DNA of 27,490 nt from CAYQCE01 sp964415885. Lineage in GTDB: Bacteria > Zixibacteria > MSB-5A5 > JAABVY01 > JAHJOQ01. Numbering within the stretch: position 1 is the stretch's first letter; each line of letters begins with the position of its first letter. Below are positions 1 to 7,594 of this stretch, in pieces. Below the pieces are notes generated by a model, which did not search any database, had not been told where the DNA came from, and saw only the letters and a list, made by a program, of their open reading frames with translations. Location: the NCBI GenBank assembly GCA_964415885.1, contig CAYQCE010000051.1, positions 1 to 27,490 on the forward strand, written 5' to 3'. A program made the translations under genes and the position numbers.

Positions 1-82
1 GACAGTGAAGAATGGGGGTGAGGGGAGAGCGGCGCGGGTGACAGGAGGGCGGGGGGTGACGGGCGGCCGCGTCGTCCCAGCA
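1..82 (-). CDS. possible start of a CDS running off the left edge
   Basis: An ATG at 80-82 on the minus strand is preceded by AAGGAG with a 6-base spacer, a good ribosome binding site. The frame stays open to the window edge, about 27 codons. The peptide is rich in Pro, Ser and Leu with no recognisable motif, and the DNA is strongly C-rich. It would be the next gene after the dockerin gene and its terminator. The start signal is good but the coding content looks poor, so this is a tentative partial gene only. Confidence 0.2.
14..63 (+). other. G-tract cluster with G-quadruplex potential
   Basis: The plus strand at the left edge carries at least five runs of three or more G (a G5, a G4, two G3, a G6 and a further G3) separated by short spacers. 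This meets an extended G-quadruplex pattern. It lies beyond the terminator of the dockerin gene. Nothing else in the first 180 bases is recognised. Whether it folds, and what gene it belongs to, cannot be told because the window ends here. Confidence 0.35.
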
Positions 83-180
83 TGGAGAACTCCTTGCGAA
101 GACAGGTTAGTAATGCCACTCACCGATTTTTCAGCGGGTTCGTCAGGCTAAGCCCCGGCGAAGATAATCTCTTTCAGGAT

Positions 181-211
181 ATAAAAAGGGGACTCCGCAA
201 CCGGAGTCCCC
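181..211 (-). terminator. Rho-independent terminator of the dockerin gene
   Basis: Read on the minus strand, a perfect 10-bp stem (GGGGACTCCG with its complement, arms 188-197 and 202-211) closes a 4-base loop and is followed by TTTTTAT. It lies about 54 bases past the stop codon of the 1029-aa gene. This is the clearest intrinsic terminator in the window. Confidence 0.93.
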
Positions 212-264
212 TGTCTATCGTCTCAGATGATGTTAATCACGTGAGAGTCTTCAGCGACTTGTTT

Positions 265-3200
265 TTAGTCGCAAGCAGTCTGGTCAGGTTCCGGACCACC
301 CTGGAAGACGTAAGCGATCAGGTAAACGATATCGTCAATATCGATAGCGCCTGAACCGTTAGCGTCACCACAGCACTCCTCAGGAACCGGAGCGGGACCA
401 CCCTGGAACACGTACGCTATCTCGTACACGATGTCGTCAATATCAACGGCGCCAGAGCCGTTAACATCACCGATGAAGCACGCAGGCGGTTCTGCTTCAC
501 CGCAAGCGTTGTTATCCTGTGCCCACTGGAAGCCCTTGTCGATGAGAGCCTCAAGGTTGGCAAGACCGGTCAGCGACGAGGTCTTGACCTTGCAGTACTC
601 GAGGCTTTCGCCAGGCTGCAGGACTTCTTCCTGATAGATTGCGAAGAACATGTTCTGGTCGAAGATACTGTCGATCGCGGAGCTGAAGCCGCTGATTCTG
701 TTCAGCAGACCACCGATCTCAGCCGGATCGTAACCTGAGTTGTCATATACCCAGGTATCGTTGTTCAGTATCTGGCCGCCAGGAATGGTAATGAGGGAAG
801 GATCGAATCCTACACCACCGTAGTAGTCATCCTCAGGTCCACCCAGTCCCGGACCGTACATATAAAGCATCTGTCTCGTCGGGTCATCACCCGCACGGTT
901 GTCAGAGCCTTCCTCGCCGTCCGGAATATCGAAGTCGACACCTTCACCAATGGACACGGTGTGAGCGACATCATCACAGTTGGTGATGGTTACGTGCTCG
1001 ATGAGTACGCATGTATCCGGATGTACCGGCGCGTAGTACTCTATTATGCCGCAGATATTGGTATCCGGTGTGGCGAATTCGCCAGTGGCGTATTCGTATG
1101 TCGGGTTTGCCGTGACAGTCAGCGGGCTGAGCGCCACGAAGTCGACATTGTTCTCGGAACCGTCGAAGAGCGAGAAGTACGTGTTCGTGGTATCGTCATA
1201 AGAAATAACAACACCCTCGTCGTACATCAGGCTGACTTCTTCGAGGAACCAGTACATATTACCGAGATCGCTCTGCTGAGCGAGACCAACGCGGGCGGTA
1301 TTCCACACGCCAACCGACCAGCAAGCGGTATTGAGGAGTTCGTTCTCAGGAGTGAAGAACTCGCAGAATACGTACAGCTCGATCGGAACCTCGAAACTCT
1401 CGCCACAAGCTACTATGTCGAGAGAACCGTTGTAAACGCCCTCGACAGCAATCGGGCCGAGCTGAATCTCGATGGTCTTGGTAGCATCGCAGCCGGCGTT
1501 GATTGTACCGGAGAGAGGATCGCCGCCGGAACGCGTAATCCAGCCGTCACTCGGCGTTACCGAGTATGCCGTGGACTGGTTACCCGCATTCTGAAGCGTC
1601 AGGTTGAACGTCGTGGTCTCACCACTGGTACAACCGGATCCACCCTGCGGGGCGATATGAGTCGGATAGCCGATCGAAAGCGGAGTGATCGAAACAGCGC
1701 AGAACTCACTCGGAGTGAAGCAGGGATGCGAAATGTACTGCACCGGGTTCTCGGTGATTCCACCCTCGGTCTGCGGGAATCCACCAGCGTCCTTATCCTC
1801 GATATACTGGATATGGACTTCGCCAGTCGAGTACTTGGCCATGGAGGACCAGTGCTCACTGAAGCAGTCGCCAGACGCGCAGCCGGCACTCTGAGTATTG
1901 GTAACGTTCACGGCCTCGCCCCAGGTCTCACCACCGTCGGACGAACCGGTCAGGAAGATTTCACCGTTCTCGTAACCAGCCTCAGAGGCGTCCACACTTG
2001 TGTCGCCATTGGCGGAAGTGTAGGCGCCGAAGCGGGTGAACGATACGTAGAACTTGTCGTCACACTCGGAGATGTTCATCTTCGCAGTGGACATATTCCA
2101 CGCGCCGGTGTCGAAGAAGAGGCTCGGCTTGGACGCATCATAAACGAGAGAGATACATCCGCCCGGAGCATCCGACCAGTGCCACATCTTGGTGGCGAAT
2201 TGCTTCGCACACGGATCACCGTCGTCGATCGGGTTCAGAGGCGTGCTCCACACGATGTGGAGATGGCCTTCAGTGTCATAGAGCATCGCATGATCGGTGT
2301 AGGCCATCGAGACATCTTCGATCGTGCCGTTGTTACCGAGGTAATCGGTCACGTTCTCGATATCGTTACGATCCCATGTGACACCACCGTCAGCCGACTT
2401 CCAGACCATAATGTCGTTCTGCCACTGCGTGAATCCGCACGGGTCAGCCGGATCGCCATCATAATAGATCGGCTTGATCCAGGAAATGGCAACCTCGTCA
2501 GACAGCGGGTCCTCACGGACCAGAACTGCGATATTGTAAACAGAGTCGATTGCCATACCGCAAGATGGCCAGGCGATTGCCGCGGTCGTGGCATTGGCAA
2601 CACCTCTGTAGTAAACGAGAGTCTGAATCTCGCCGGCCGGAGCGCCGGTAGGCGGAGATTCTGCAGCTACCATGTGGACGATCTGATCGCTGCCGACGAT
2701 GTCGAACTCAGCCATGGGCCATATGTAGCCGGAGGCGAGCTCGTATGCGCCGGTCTCCCAACCTTCGCAGTTGAGAGCGCCGGCACCATCAGCACCCGGT
2801 GACGGTGCACCGTAGAAGGTGAAAGCGCCGGTCGGCGGAAGAATGTCGATACCGGCATGCGACTTGTAAACGTCAGGATTGAGACCCTGGTGATGATAAC
2901 CGAGAGCACGGCCGCCGGAGGCCAGGTCGATACCACCGTATCCACCATTGTCGCCGCTAACGGCAAGACCACCGCTCGGGCCGGAACCATGCTGCCAGGT
3001 GCCGCCAGGAAGGTACGCGTTGTACTTCATGTTCCTGCCCTGGCCAGCCAGGTTATCCCACATCCAGTAGAAATGCACGATGTTGCCGGCCGGATCGTAG
3101 GTGACCTGACGACCCATCGAGCCGTTATGCTGATAATCATAAATGGTCTCGCCCATCTGAAGCGGACCAACACGGCTGGAACCGAGATACGATCCACCAA

Positions 3201-3354
3201 CCGCTCCGCTCAGATCGTAATACTCACCGCCTGTAAGATTCTTGTTGGTAAGTTTGGTCTGGTACCTCTTGATCTCTGCAGTCTCTGCAAAGACGGTACT
3301 AAACGCAAACGCCAGCAATAAGACGGAGAGAGTAAACACAAAAGATTTTCTCAT
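265..3354 (-). CDS. secreted protein with Asp-box motifs and C-terminal dockerin domain
   Basis: This is a 1029-aa exported protein. Residues 1-23 form a signal peptide (basic MRK, hydrophobic core, cleavage after VFA). Two Asp-box motifs, S-ADGGVTW near 321-327 and S-SDGGETW near 472-478, suggest a sialidase-like beta-propeller for roughly residues 60-540. Residues about 552-665 look like an Ig/BACON-type domain. The C-terminus holds two dockerin type I repeats, near 962-985 and 997-1020, each with a DxNGSGAxDIDD calcium loop. Dockerins normally bind cohesins; no cohesin is seen here. No catalytic site can be named, so an enzymatic role is unproven. The ATG has AGGAG six bases upstream. The gene is monocistronic, with a long leader and its own terminator. 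Cysteines are frequent, fitting an extracellular fold with disulfides. Confidence 0.9.
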   Translation of the reverse strand: MRKSFVFTLSVLLLAFAFSTVFAETAEIKRYQTKLTNKNLTGGEYYDLSGAVGGSYLGSSRVGPLQMGETIYDYQHNGSMGRQVTYDPAGNIVHFYWMWDNLAGQGRNMKYNAYLPGGTWQHGSGPSGGLAVSGDNGGYGGIDLASGGRALGYHHQGLNPDVYKSHAGIDILPPTGAFTFYGAPSPGADGAGALNCEGWETGAYELASGYIWPMAEFDIVGSDQIVHMVAAESPPTGAPAGEIQTLVYYRGVANATTAAIAWPSCGMAIDSVYNIAVLVREDPLSDEVAISWIKPIYYDGDPADPCGFTQWQNDIMVWKSADGGVTWDRNDIENVTDYLGNNGTIEDVSMAYTDHAMLYDTEGHLHIVWSTPLNPIDDGDPCAKQFATKMWHWSDAPGGCISLVYDASKPSLFFDTGAWNMSTAKMNISECDDKFYVSFTRFGAYTSANGDTSVDASEAGYENGEIFLTGSSDGGETWGEAVNVTNTQSAGCASGDCFSEHWSSMAKYSTGEVHIQYIEDKDAGGFPQTEGGITENPVQYISHPCFTPSEFCAVSITPLSIGYPTHIAPQGGSGCTSGETTTFNLTLQNAGNQSTAYSVTPSDGWITRSGGDPLSGTINAGCDATKTIEIQLGPIAVEGVYNGSLDIVACGESFEVPIELYVFCEFFTPENELLNTACWSVGVWNTARVGLAQQSDLGNMYWFLEEVSLMYDEGVVISYDDTTNTYFSLFDGSENNVDFVALSPLTVTANPTYEYATGEFATPDTNICGIIEYYAPVHPDTCVLIEHVTITNCDDVAHTVSIGEGVDFDIPDGEEGSDNRAGDDPTRQMLYMYGPGLGGPEDDYYGGVGFDPSLITIPGGQILNNDTWVYDNSGYDPAEIGGLLNRISGFSSAIDSIFDQNMFFAIYQEEVLQPGESLEYCKVKTSSLTGLANLEALIDKGFQWAQDNNACGEAEPPACFIGDVNGSGAVDIDDIVYEIAYVFQGGPAPVPEECCGDANGSGAIDIDDIVYLIAYVFQGGPEPDQTACD

Positions 3355-3590
3355 GTCTTGCTCCTCTCAAAAACAGTAGTTTCCTGCATTGCCGGTGAAA
3401 TGGCATGCAAGCGATTTTAAGGAAAAAAGAAAGAAAGCAGGAGTCTTCCGACCGACGTCTGATTCGCACCGACCGTTTCGCCATCCAACTCCTTTCGATA
3501 CTACTTCTCTCACCTCCTTCCCAATGCAGATGTGTTCTTACCACCCAGACTTACTAAGAAATGGAAAGTTAACGAGTAAGACTTCATACT

Positions 3591-3604
3591 CATAACAGGT
3601 TATG
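3591..3604. repeat. inverted repeat CATAAC-AG-GTTATG, possible operator
   Basis: Perfect 6-bp arms flank a 2-base centre, within the presumed leader of the dockerin gene. It has the size and symmetry of a dimeric regulator site, but no regulator gene is nearby, so its role is only suggested. Confidence 0.3.
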
Positions 3605-3775
3605 GGTAGTTGAAACGATAGGTTAAACCTTCAGTCAGGTTAGACAACCCGGGCAGAATTGCCATGCAAAACCCAACAACAACAGTTAAAATTCTTCAGC
3701 AAAGCAAGAATATAATGATATGAACTAAAACTTGGCTTCCCTTACCTAATGCCTAGCCCCCACTTATCGTTAGTA

Positions 3776-3804
3776 AGAATATACCAAAGCCCACAGTTTG
3801 TCAA
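3776..3804 (-). promoter_or_regulatory. candidate sigma70-type promoter for the dockerin gene
   Basis: On the minus strand a perfect TTGACA (3799-3804) is followed after 17 bases by TATTCT (3776-3781), or after 15 bases by the better hexamer TATATT (3778-3783). Transcription from here would give a leader of about 400 bases before the ATG at 3354. No better promoter was seen closer to the gene. Confidence 0.5.
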
Positions 3805-3834
3805 GACTTTTTCTGCTCCCGAAAGCCATGTTTC

Positions 3835-3872
3835 GGCGCAGAATATGCGCCTATGCTCGAGTACGAGAGCAT
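3835..3872. other. tandem small hairpins
   Basis: GGCGCA (3835-3840) pairs with TGCGCC (3846-3851) around a 5-base loop. Right beside it ATGCTC (3853-3858) pairs with GAGCAT (3867-3872). A third weaker hairpin, CGAAA/TTTCG, precedes them at about 3821-3834. There is no uridine tract, so they are not simple intrinsic terminators. They lie between the SRPBCC stop and the dockerin promoter and may protect 3' ends or slow polymerase. Confidence 0.4.
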
Positions 3873-3959
3873 TTGAATTCCAGAGCATCATCACAGGTTC
3901 ATCCCCATCCCCTGTACCATCACAGGTACTTCCGCGTTAGTCCGTCGAAGCTTCCCGAT

Positions 3960-4589
3960 TCAATCCGCCGAGTCATTCTGCGAACCCTCGCCCAGCCAGT
4001 CCATGCAGTTGCGCATCGTCTTCTCGAGCCGGGATTTGATCATTCGGTTGACGAGACCGTCGGGGAGGATGCCACCGAGGTCGAAATGGAGAAGGTACAC
4101 AGCCTGTGTAATGCTCGGATCTATCTGCCTAAGGTGCCATGTGCACCTTAGATCGTCGAAATCCCCTCCGGTGCGAACCCAGCGAACCTCGTGAGGTTCA
4201 TCGAGTATCACGGAAACGGTACATTCGTACGTACCGAGGAACCATGTGGGTTTTGCGACACAGAAGTAGAACTGGGTGTCGGGTCGAGACTCGATGAGGT
4301 TATACTCCTTGAGCTTGGGCAGAAAATTGGAAATTTCGCCCGGATCGACCAGCAATCTGTACACCGAATCGATTGTGTTGTCAACGAAAATGGATCGTTG
4401 CATGAACACCTGTCCATCCACGGTCGTGTCCGGCAGGACATACACTTCACTGGTCATACCCGCAAGCTCGGATGCTCGAGGGGTGCGCGACCTCGGAAGT
4501 CCCGAAGTCAATACAACGAGCATTACGCATACGGCTCCGAGAATGATCGCCGCCCGTGCGGACATGATGGAATGCTCTTGATTGCTCAT
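3960..4589 (-). CDS. membrane-anchored or exported SRPBCC/START-fold protein
   Basis: The protein is 209 aa from the ATG at 4589. An N-terminal hydrophobic segment (about residues 10-30) is a signal anchor or signal peptide. The remaining roughly 150 residues resemble the SRPBCC (polyketide cyclase / START-like) lipid-binding fold. Support comes from the pattern 'SIFVDNTIDSVYRLLVDPG', a later EVRWV strand, a strand pair ending in the WHL segment, and a long C-terminal helix (LVNRMIKSRLEKTMRNC). Such folds bind hydrophobic ligands; no ligand is predictable here. A TTG 17 codons upstream and an ATG 8 codons downstream (4565) are alternative starts; none has a strong ribosome binding site. It is the last gene of the envelope block, 92 bases after its upstream neighbour, which suggests co-transcription. 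Confidence 0.7.
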   Translation of the reverse strand: MSNQEHSIMSARAAIILGAVCVMLVVLTSGLPRSRTPRASELAGMTSEVYVLPDTTVDGQVFMQRSIFVDNTIDSVYRLLVDPGEISNFLPKLKEYNLIESRPDTQFYFCVAKPTWFLGTYECTVSVILDEPHEVRWVRTGGDFDDLRCTWHLRQIDPSITQAVYLLHFDLGGILPDGLVNRMIKSRLEKTMRNCMDWLGEGSQNDSAD

Positions 4590-4681
4590 AGTGTGCAGGT
4601 ATTCGGTATCGGCCTGAATCGACTTGGGTGGGCAGGGCAAGCAGATGCGAGCCGCAACCCACCCGAAACCGTAGATAGCGA

Positions 4682-5218
4682 CTAAGCTTCGACTTCCACA
4701 GTACCCGCAACCTCAGATTGTATCTGAGTGCCGGCCGGGATCTGCGCCTCTCCACCCTTCATCAAGGCAAAGAGAATACAGCAGATGAGAGCAAGACCGA
4801 TGGACATCAGCATCTTGTCCTTACCCTCGACGACTTTCGCGCCGTAGAGTGATATTGTGCTGCCGTCCACAGCCTCGACGGTTTTCACACTGAGAGCCAG
4901 CTCAGCAGGTATACCGATCATGCCTCTATCCTTGGCATTCGTGATCTCACCACGCGCCTTTGCGCCCGCGGCAATGACGGTGTGGCCGTCCACCACGACA
5001 TCATTGACAACCGTAAGCTCTACAACATCGCCGACATTTAGATTCTTCGGGGTTAGCGTTGTATTAGTCTTGAGAGTGACAACTGTTCCGGCGCTGATGC
5101 GCACTCTATCCTGGGCGACCGACTGCGCCGGAACGAGCACCGTGAACATGAAAGCTACGAGGGCCAGTAGAGCTGCAGGTCTGACCAACCCTCCGTGGTC
5201 CATGAACAATCTCTGCAT
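4682..5218 (-). CDS. small exported/membrane protein with a beta-rich domain, unknown function
   Basis: The protein is 178 aa. The ATG at 5218 is chosen over an upstream TTG (5233) because GGAGGA lies seven bases before it. Residues 1-35 look like a signal peptide (long hydrophobic stretch, AQSVAQ). Residues about 38-130 are valine- and threonine-rich beta strands with a 'GTVVTLKTNTTLTPKNLNVG' opening and an 'IAAGAKARGEI' turn, reminiscent of beta-barrel 'property' domains of secretion or envelope proteins. Residues 136-153 (MLMSIGLALICCILFALM) form a transmembrane helix, followed by a 25-residue tail. The family is not recognised. It sits between the YidD fusion (88-base gap) and the SRPBCC protein (92-base gap), so all three may be one envelope-related transcript. 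Confidence 0.65.
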   Translation of the reverse strand: MQRLFMDHGGLVRPAALLALVAFMFTVLVPAQSVAQDRVRISAGTVVTLKTNTTLTPKNLNVGDVVELTVVNDVVVDGHTVIAAGAKARGEITNAKDRGMIGIPAELALSVKTVEAVDGSTISLYGAKVVEGKDKMLMSIGLALICCILFALMKGGEAQIPAGTQIQSEVAGTVEVEA

Positions 5219-5306
5219 GGTATTCTCCTCCAAATAGCGTTAAGAAATTTTGGGCTAAAACGGTCCTTAGCACTATAGCGATGTATTCCTGTCCTCCTTC
5301 CTGTAC

Positions 5307-6638
5307 TTAGAAAAACTCATCGGGGTTAAATTTCATCATAATTTGGCTATTGATATCCATGTTCTTCCGTTTTGCGCTGGCGACAGAGCCGTAGATGTTC
5401 CCTGAGTACCAACCAAAGGTGAGCACACCGAGCAGCACCCCGAGTCCATCGTTATCCTTGTCGAAGGCTGCATATGTCGCCCAGCCGAAGAGTGAATTTA
5501 CTATGAACGAGGCGAGCGCTGTGCCGGAGTAACCGTCATACAGATAACCGAGACCCGGAACCACGCTCAGCATTCCCGCGATAGTCGGGCTCTTGTAGCC
5601 GACGTCCATCGCATCCCGGCAGACCTGCTCATAGTAATCCGCCCTTGAACTGACCGGAGACTCGGGATCGACTCTTTGGAATTCGTCGATAGCTGCTCTC
5701 CAGTCCATCTTATAGGCGTAGGACATACCGCGAAGCATGAGCCCCCTGTTCCTCAGCTCGTTGTGCGCGACTACGAGCGAGTCCGTGAAATAGCTTCGCG
5801 AGCGCGGATAATTCTCCAAACGAAAGTAACTGACCCCGATCCGGTATTTCATTCTGGGAATCCGGTCTTCGGTAAGATACGATGTTACAGCTTCTTCGCC
5901 CCACCGTGCAGAGGAAAGATAGTCTCCCTGCATGTAGTAGGCATCGAAGAGACCGACTGATGCATCCGGCTTCAGATCCGTGTGGGGATAGTAGTGCAAC
6001 AGACGCTGATATTCCGTAATCGACCTCTCATAATCGCCGGAGAATTGGAGCGAGCGCGCGAAGCTGTACAGCACGCTGTCACCATCGTTCGCGTAGTGCA
6101 TTGCGGCACCGGTCTCTGAGTCCGAATTGGAATGAGCAACCGTCTGCGGTGTCTCAGCCGAACCTTCCTCCGGCTCGCCTTCGCCATCTGCACTGCGCGA
6201 TCCCCCGCCCTCGGGCAAGGGGTCGGAGAACCTGAGTTGGCCATCGACAAGCACGATCTCATAGTTCGAAAGGTCATGACTGCAACGGTGCAGCCTGTCG
6301 GATGTTATCATGAAAGCCACCAACGGGTTAAACCTGTCAAACGCCATTCGCCCGTACTTCGAACAGTGAGGCGTCATCGGACAGGATGTCCCCTTGGTTG
6401 GGCTAATCAGCCGCTGATAGAGCACAATCGCGCTCTTTGTGAACAAGCCATGGAACGGATAGGCGCCCTGCTCGCCATTCTGAGCATGTAAATTTGTCCC
6501 TGCGCCCCCCCCCGTGAGATATGTAGCGGCTTGCAGGCCGGAACCCGGGAATACGCTCATTGCAGACAGAACAACAACGACTGCCGCCAAGAACAGGGCT
6601 AAATTTACTCTCGCACGATGTAGATGCACGAATGACAT
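5307..6638 (-). CDS. YidD-domain / TPR / C-terminal membrane-domain fusion protein
   Basis: The protein is 443 aa from the ATG at 6638, which has GGAGG seven bases upstream; an upstream GTG (6692) lacks this. The domain order is as follows. Residues 10-36 are a hydrophobic signal or anchor. Residues 64-142 are a YidD (DUF37, membrane protein insertion efficiency factor) domain with YQRLISP, CPMTPHCSKYG, RLHRCS and a DPLP end. Residues 143-175 are an acidic, Gly/Ser-rich linker. Residues 185-345 hold TPR-like helical repeats (GDYERSITEYQRLLHYYP, DWRAAIDEFQRV). Residues 352-425 form a Pro-Gly-Leu-Gly-Tyr membrane domain like the TM2/DUF5683 style. Stand-alone YidD is about 70-85 aa and lies on the cytoplasmic face, so this large form with an export-like N-terminus is unusual. 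It probably acts in envelope assembly, by inference only. A C9 homopolymer falls inside the gene. Confidence 0.8.
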   Translation of the reverse strand: MSFVHLHRARVNLALFLAAVVVVLSAMSVFPGSGLQAATYLTGGGAGTNLHAQNGEQGAYPFHGLFTKSAIVLYQRLISPTKGTSCPMTPHCSKYGRMAFDRFNPLVAFMITSDRLHRCSHDLSNYEIVLVDGQLRFSDPLPEGGGSRSADGEGEPEEGSAETPQTVAHSNSDSETGAAMHYANDGDSVLYSFARSLQFSGDYERSITEYQRLLHYYPHTDLKPDASVGLFDAYYMQGDYLSSARWGEEAVTSYLTEDRIPRMKYRIGVSYFRLENYPRSRSYFTDSLVVAHNELRNRGLMLRGMSYAYKMDWRAAIDEFQRVDPESPVSSRADYYEQVCRDAMDVGYKSPTIAGMLSVVPGLGYLYDGYSGTALASFIVNSLFGWATYAAFDKDNDGLGVLLGVLTFGWYSGNIYGSVASAKRKNMDINSQIMMKFNPDEFF

Positions 6639-6690
6639 CAAAAGACCTCCGGGGCCACTCGCTTGCAAGTCAGATATGGTTATCGTAATC

Positions 6691-6704
6691 ACTCATATAT
6701 GAGT
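6691..6704. promoter_or_regulatory. perfect 14-bp palindrome ACTCATATATGAGT upstream of the YidD fusion
   Basis: A perfect self-complementary 14-mer lies 53 bases above the ATG at 6638, in the 126-base gap after the outer-membrane protein gene. A second inverted repeat, TTGCAT-CA-ATGCAA, occurs at 6742-6755 in the same gap. Either could be an operator. No uridine tract makes a terminator of them. Confidence 0.4.
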
Positions 6705-6764
6705 TTGCAGTTAAATTCGTTTAAGCCCCCCAAAGTACCTCTTGCATCAATGCAACCACCGCGC

Positions 6765-7397
6765 CTACCACGAGCCGAATCTGAGTCCGCCTCCCACGAC
6801 GATCATGAATCCGCCGAGATCGACATCCTCGACACGGCCGACACCACCACCCCATGGATTCAGAGTGAGCTTGGGCAGATCAGCCTTCGCATAGGTGTAT
6901 CTTAGATCACCGTACAGAATCAGCGGCTCCATCTTGAACTCGAGTCCTCCCTTGATGCTGATCGCCAGTGGATTTTCATCGTCATCTCCAACAGAGATGA
7001 ATATCCCCGGCATGATACCAACATACGGAGTAATGTCCGAACCGATCAGCGGTGCAATTTGCAGATCGAGCTGCAATGGTACAAAAGACCGTGTATACTC
7101 GTCATAGTAAGGATTGTAGTTGTAAGGATCGTAATACGTACTCCATTCCTCGTAACTGCGGTATATCAGACCGGCTTTCACTCCCGCGCGAATAATGGAA
7201 ACATCAATCATCAAGCCTACCTCGGGATAGAGATCTGCCGCAATGTCTGCGTACACATCCTTATCCGAGACGACAAACAAACCCAATCCTCCAACGAACG
7301 AAACTCCCATCTGTTGCGCATGCGAAACAGACGGAATCAAAGTTACTGCGAAGACGCATAACAGCGCCACGCAGAGCGGACCTCGCGCCTTTCCCAT
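6765..7397 (-). CDS. outer-membrane beta-barrel protein, unknown function
   Basis: The protein is 210 aa from the ATG at 7397, chosen because GGGAG lies nine bases upstream and because it begins directly at a clean signal peptide (residues 1-27, cleavage after SHA). The mature part alternates hydrophobic and polar residues with frequent Gly and Tyr, as expected of amphipathic beta strands. It ends in LRFGSW, with an aromatic last residue typical of the C-terminal signal read by the Bam complex. A Tyr/Asn/Pro-rich segment (about residues 90-105) would be an external loop. The size and strand pattern fit an 8-stranded OmpA/OmpX-like barrel. The substrate or role is unknown. It is the first gene behind the promoter at 7537-7566. 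Confidence 0.75.
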   Translation of the reverse strand: MGKARGPLCVALLCVFAVTLIPSVSHAQQMGVSFVGGLGLFVVSDKDVYADIAADLYPEVGLMIDVSIIRAGVKAGLIYRSYEEWSTYYDPYNYNPYYDEYTRSFVPLQLDLQIAPLIGSDITPYVGIMPGIFISVGDDDENPLAISIKGGLEFKMEPLILYGDLRYTYAKADLPKLTLNPWGGGVGRVEDVDLGGFMIVVGGGLRFGSW

Positions 7398-7536
7398 TGG
7401 CCACATCTCCCAGTTAAAATGGAACTCCCCGCCCGGCCATCCCACATCTATCGGCCGGTGCTGGTGTTTAACGGTTCAAACGCCATATCTCCATTTCAAT
7501 CAAAAACATAGGCATCCTATGGACTGTATGGAGACA

Positions 7537-7566
7537 TATATACAGAATGCTTGTTCGGATTGTCAA
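7537..7566 (-). promoter_or_regulatory. sigma70-type promoter of the envelope block
   Basis: On the minus strand a perfect TTGACA (7561-7566) and TATATA (7537-7542) are 18 bases apart. They drive transcription into the outer-membrane protein gene, leaving a leader of about 130 bases. The promoter lies after the end of the polysaccharide cluster, so the envelope block can be expressed independently. Confidence 0.7.
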
Positions 7567-7594
7567 GCCGGAAAATGCCTGAACGCCTGATCTG

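Larger units (their letters stand above)
3355..3959. other. 605-bp intergenic region: leader, hairpins and candidate promoter
   Basis: No convincing gene lies between the dockerin gene and the SRPBCC gene. Features seen are: a ribosome binding site next to the dockerin ATG; an inverted repeat CATAAC-AG-GTTATG at 3591-3604; a candidate promoter at 3776-3804; three small hairpins in a row at 3821-3872; and the 10-base direct repeat CATCACAGGT at 3889-3898 and 3918-3927. The second copy lies in a GTACC/GGTAC hairpin. The part nearest 3960 is the 3' flank of the SRPBCC gene but has no classic terminator. Confidence 0.6.

Noticed and set aside
265..460. Direct repeat in the DNA near the 3' end of the dockerin gene
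   Set aside because: The repeat is explained by the two homologous dockerin segments and is not a mobile or CRISPR repeat.
961..2802. 613-codon open frame on the plus strand opposite the dockerin gene
   Set aside because: It lies wholly antisense to a gene with signal peptide, Asp boxes and dockerin repeats. Its translation is rich in Arg and Val without any domain, which is typical of a shadow frame.
3299..3484. 61-aa upstream frame overlapping the start of the dockerin gene
   Set aside because: It has AAGGAG close to an ATG, but the peptide looks random (Arg-, Phe- and Cys-rich) and overlaps the signal-peptide codons by 56 bases. It could be a leader peptide but evidence is too thin.
4626..4664. 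GGGTGGG and CCCACCC inverted repeat between the two small envelope genes
   Set aside because: The arms are 25 bases apart and no T-tract follows, so neither a terminator nor an operator is supported.
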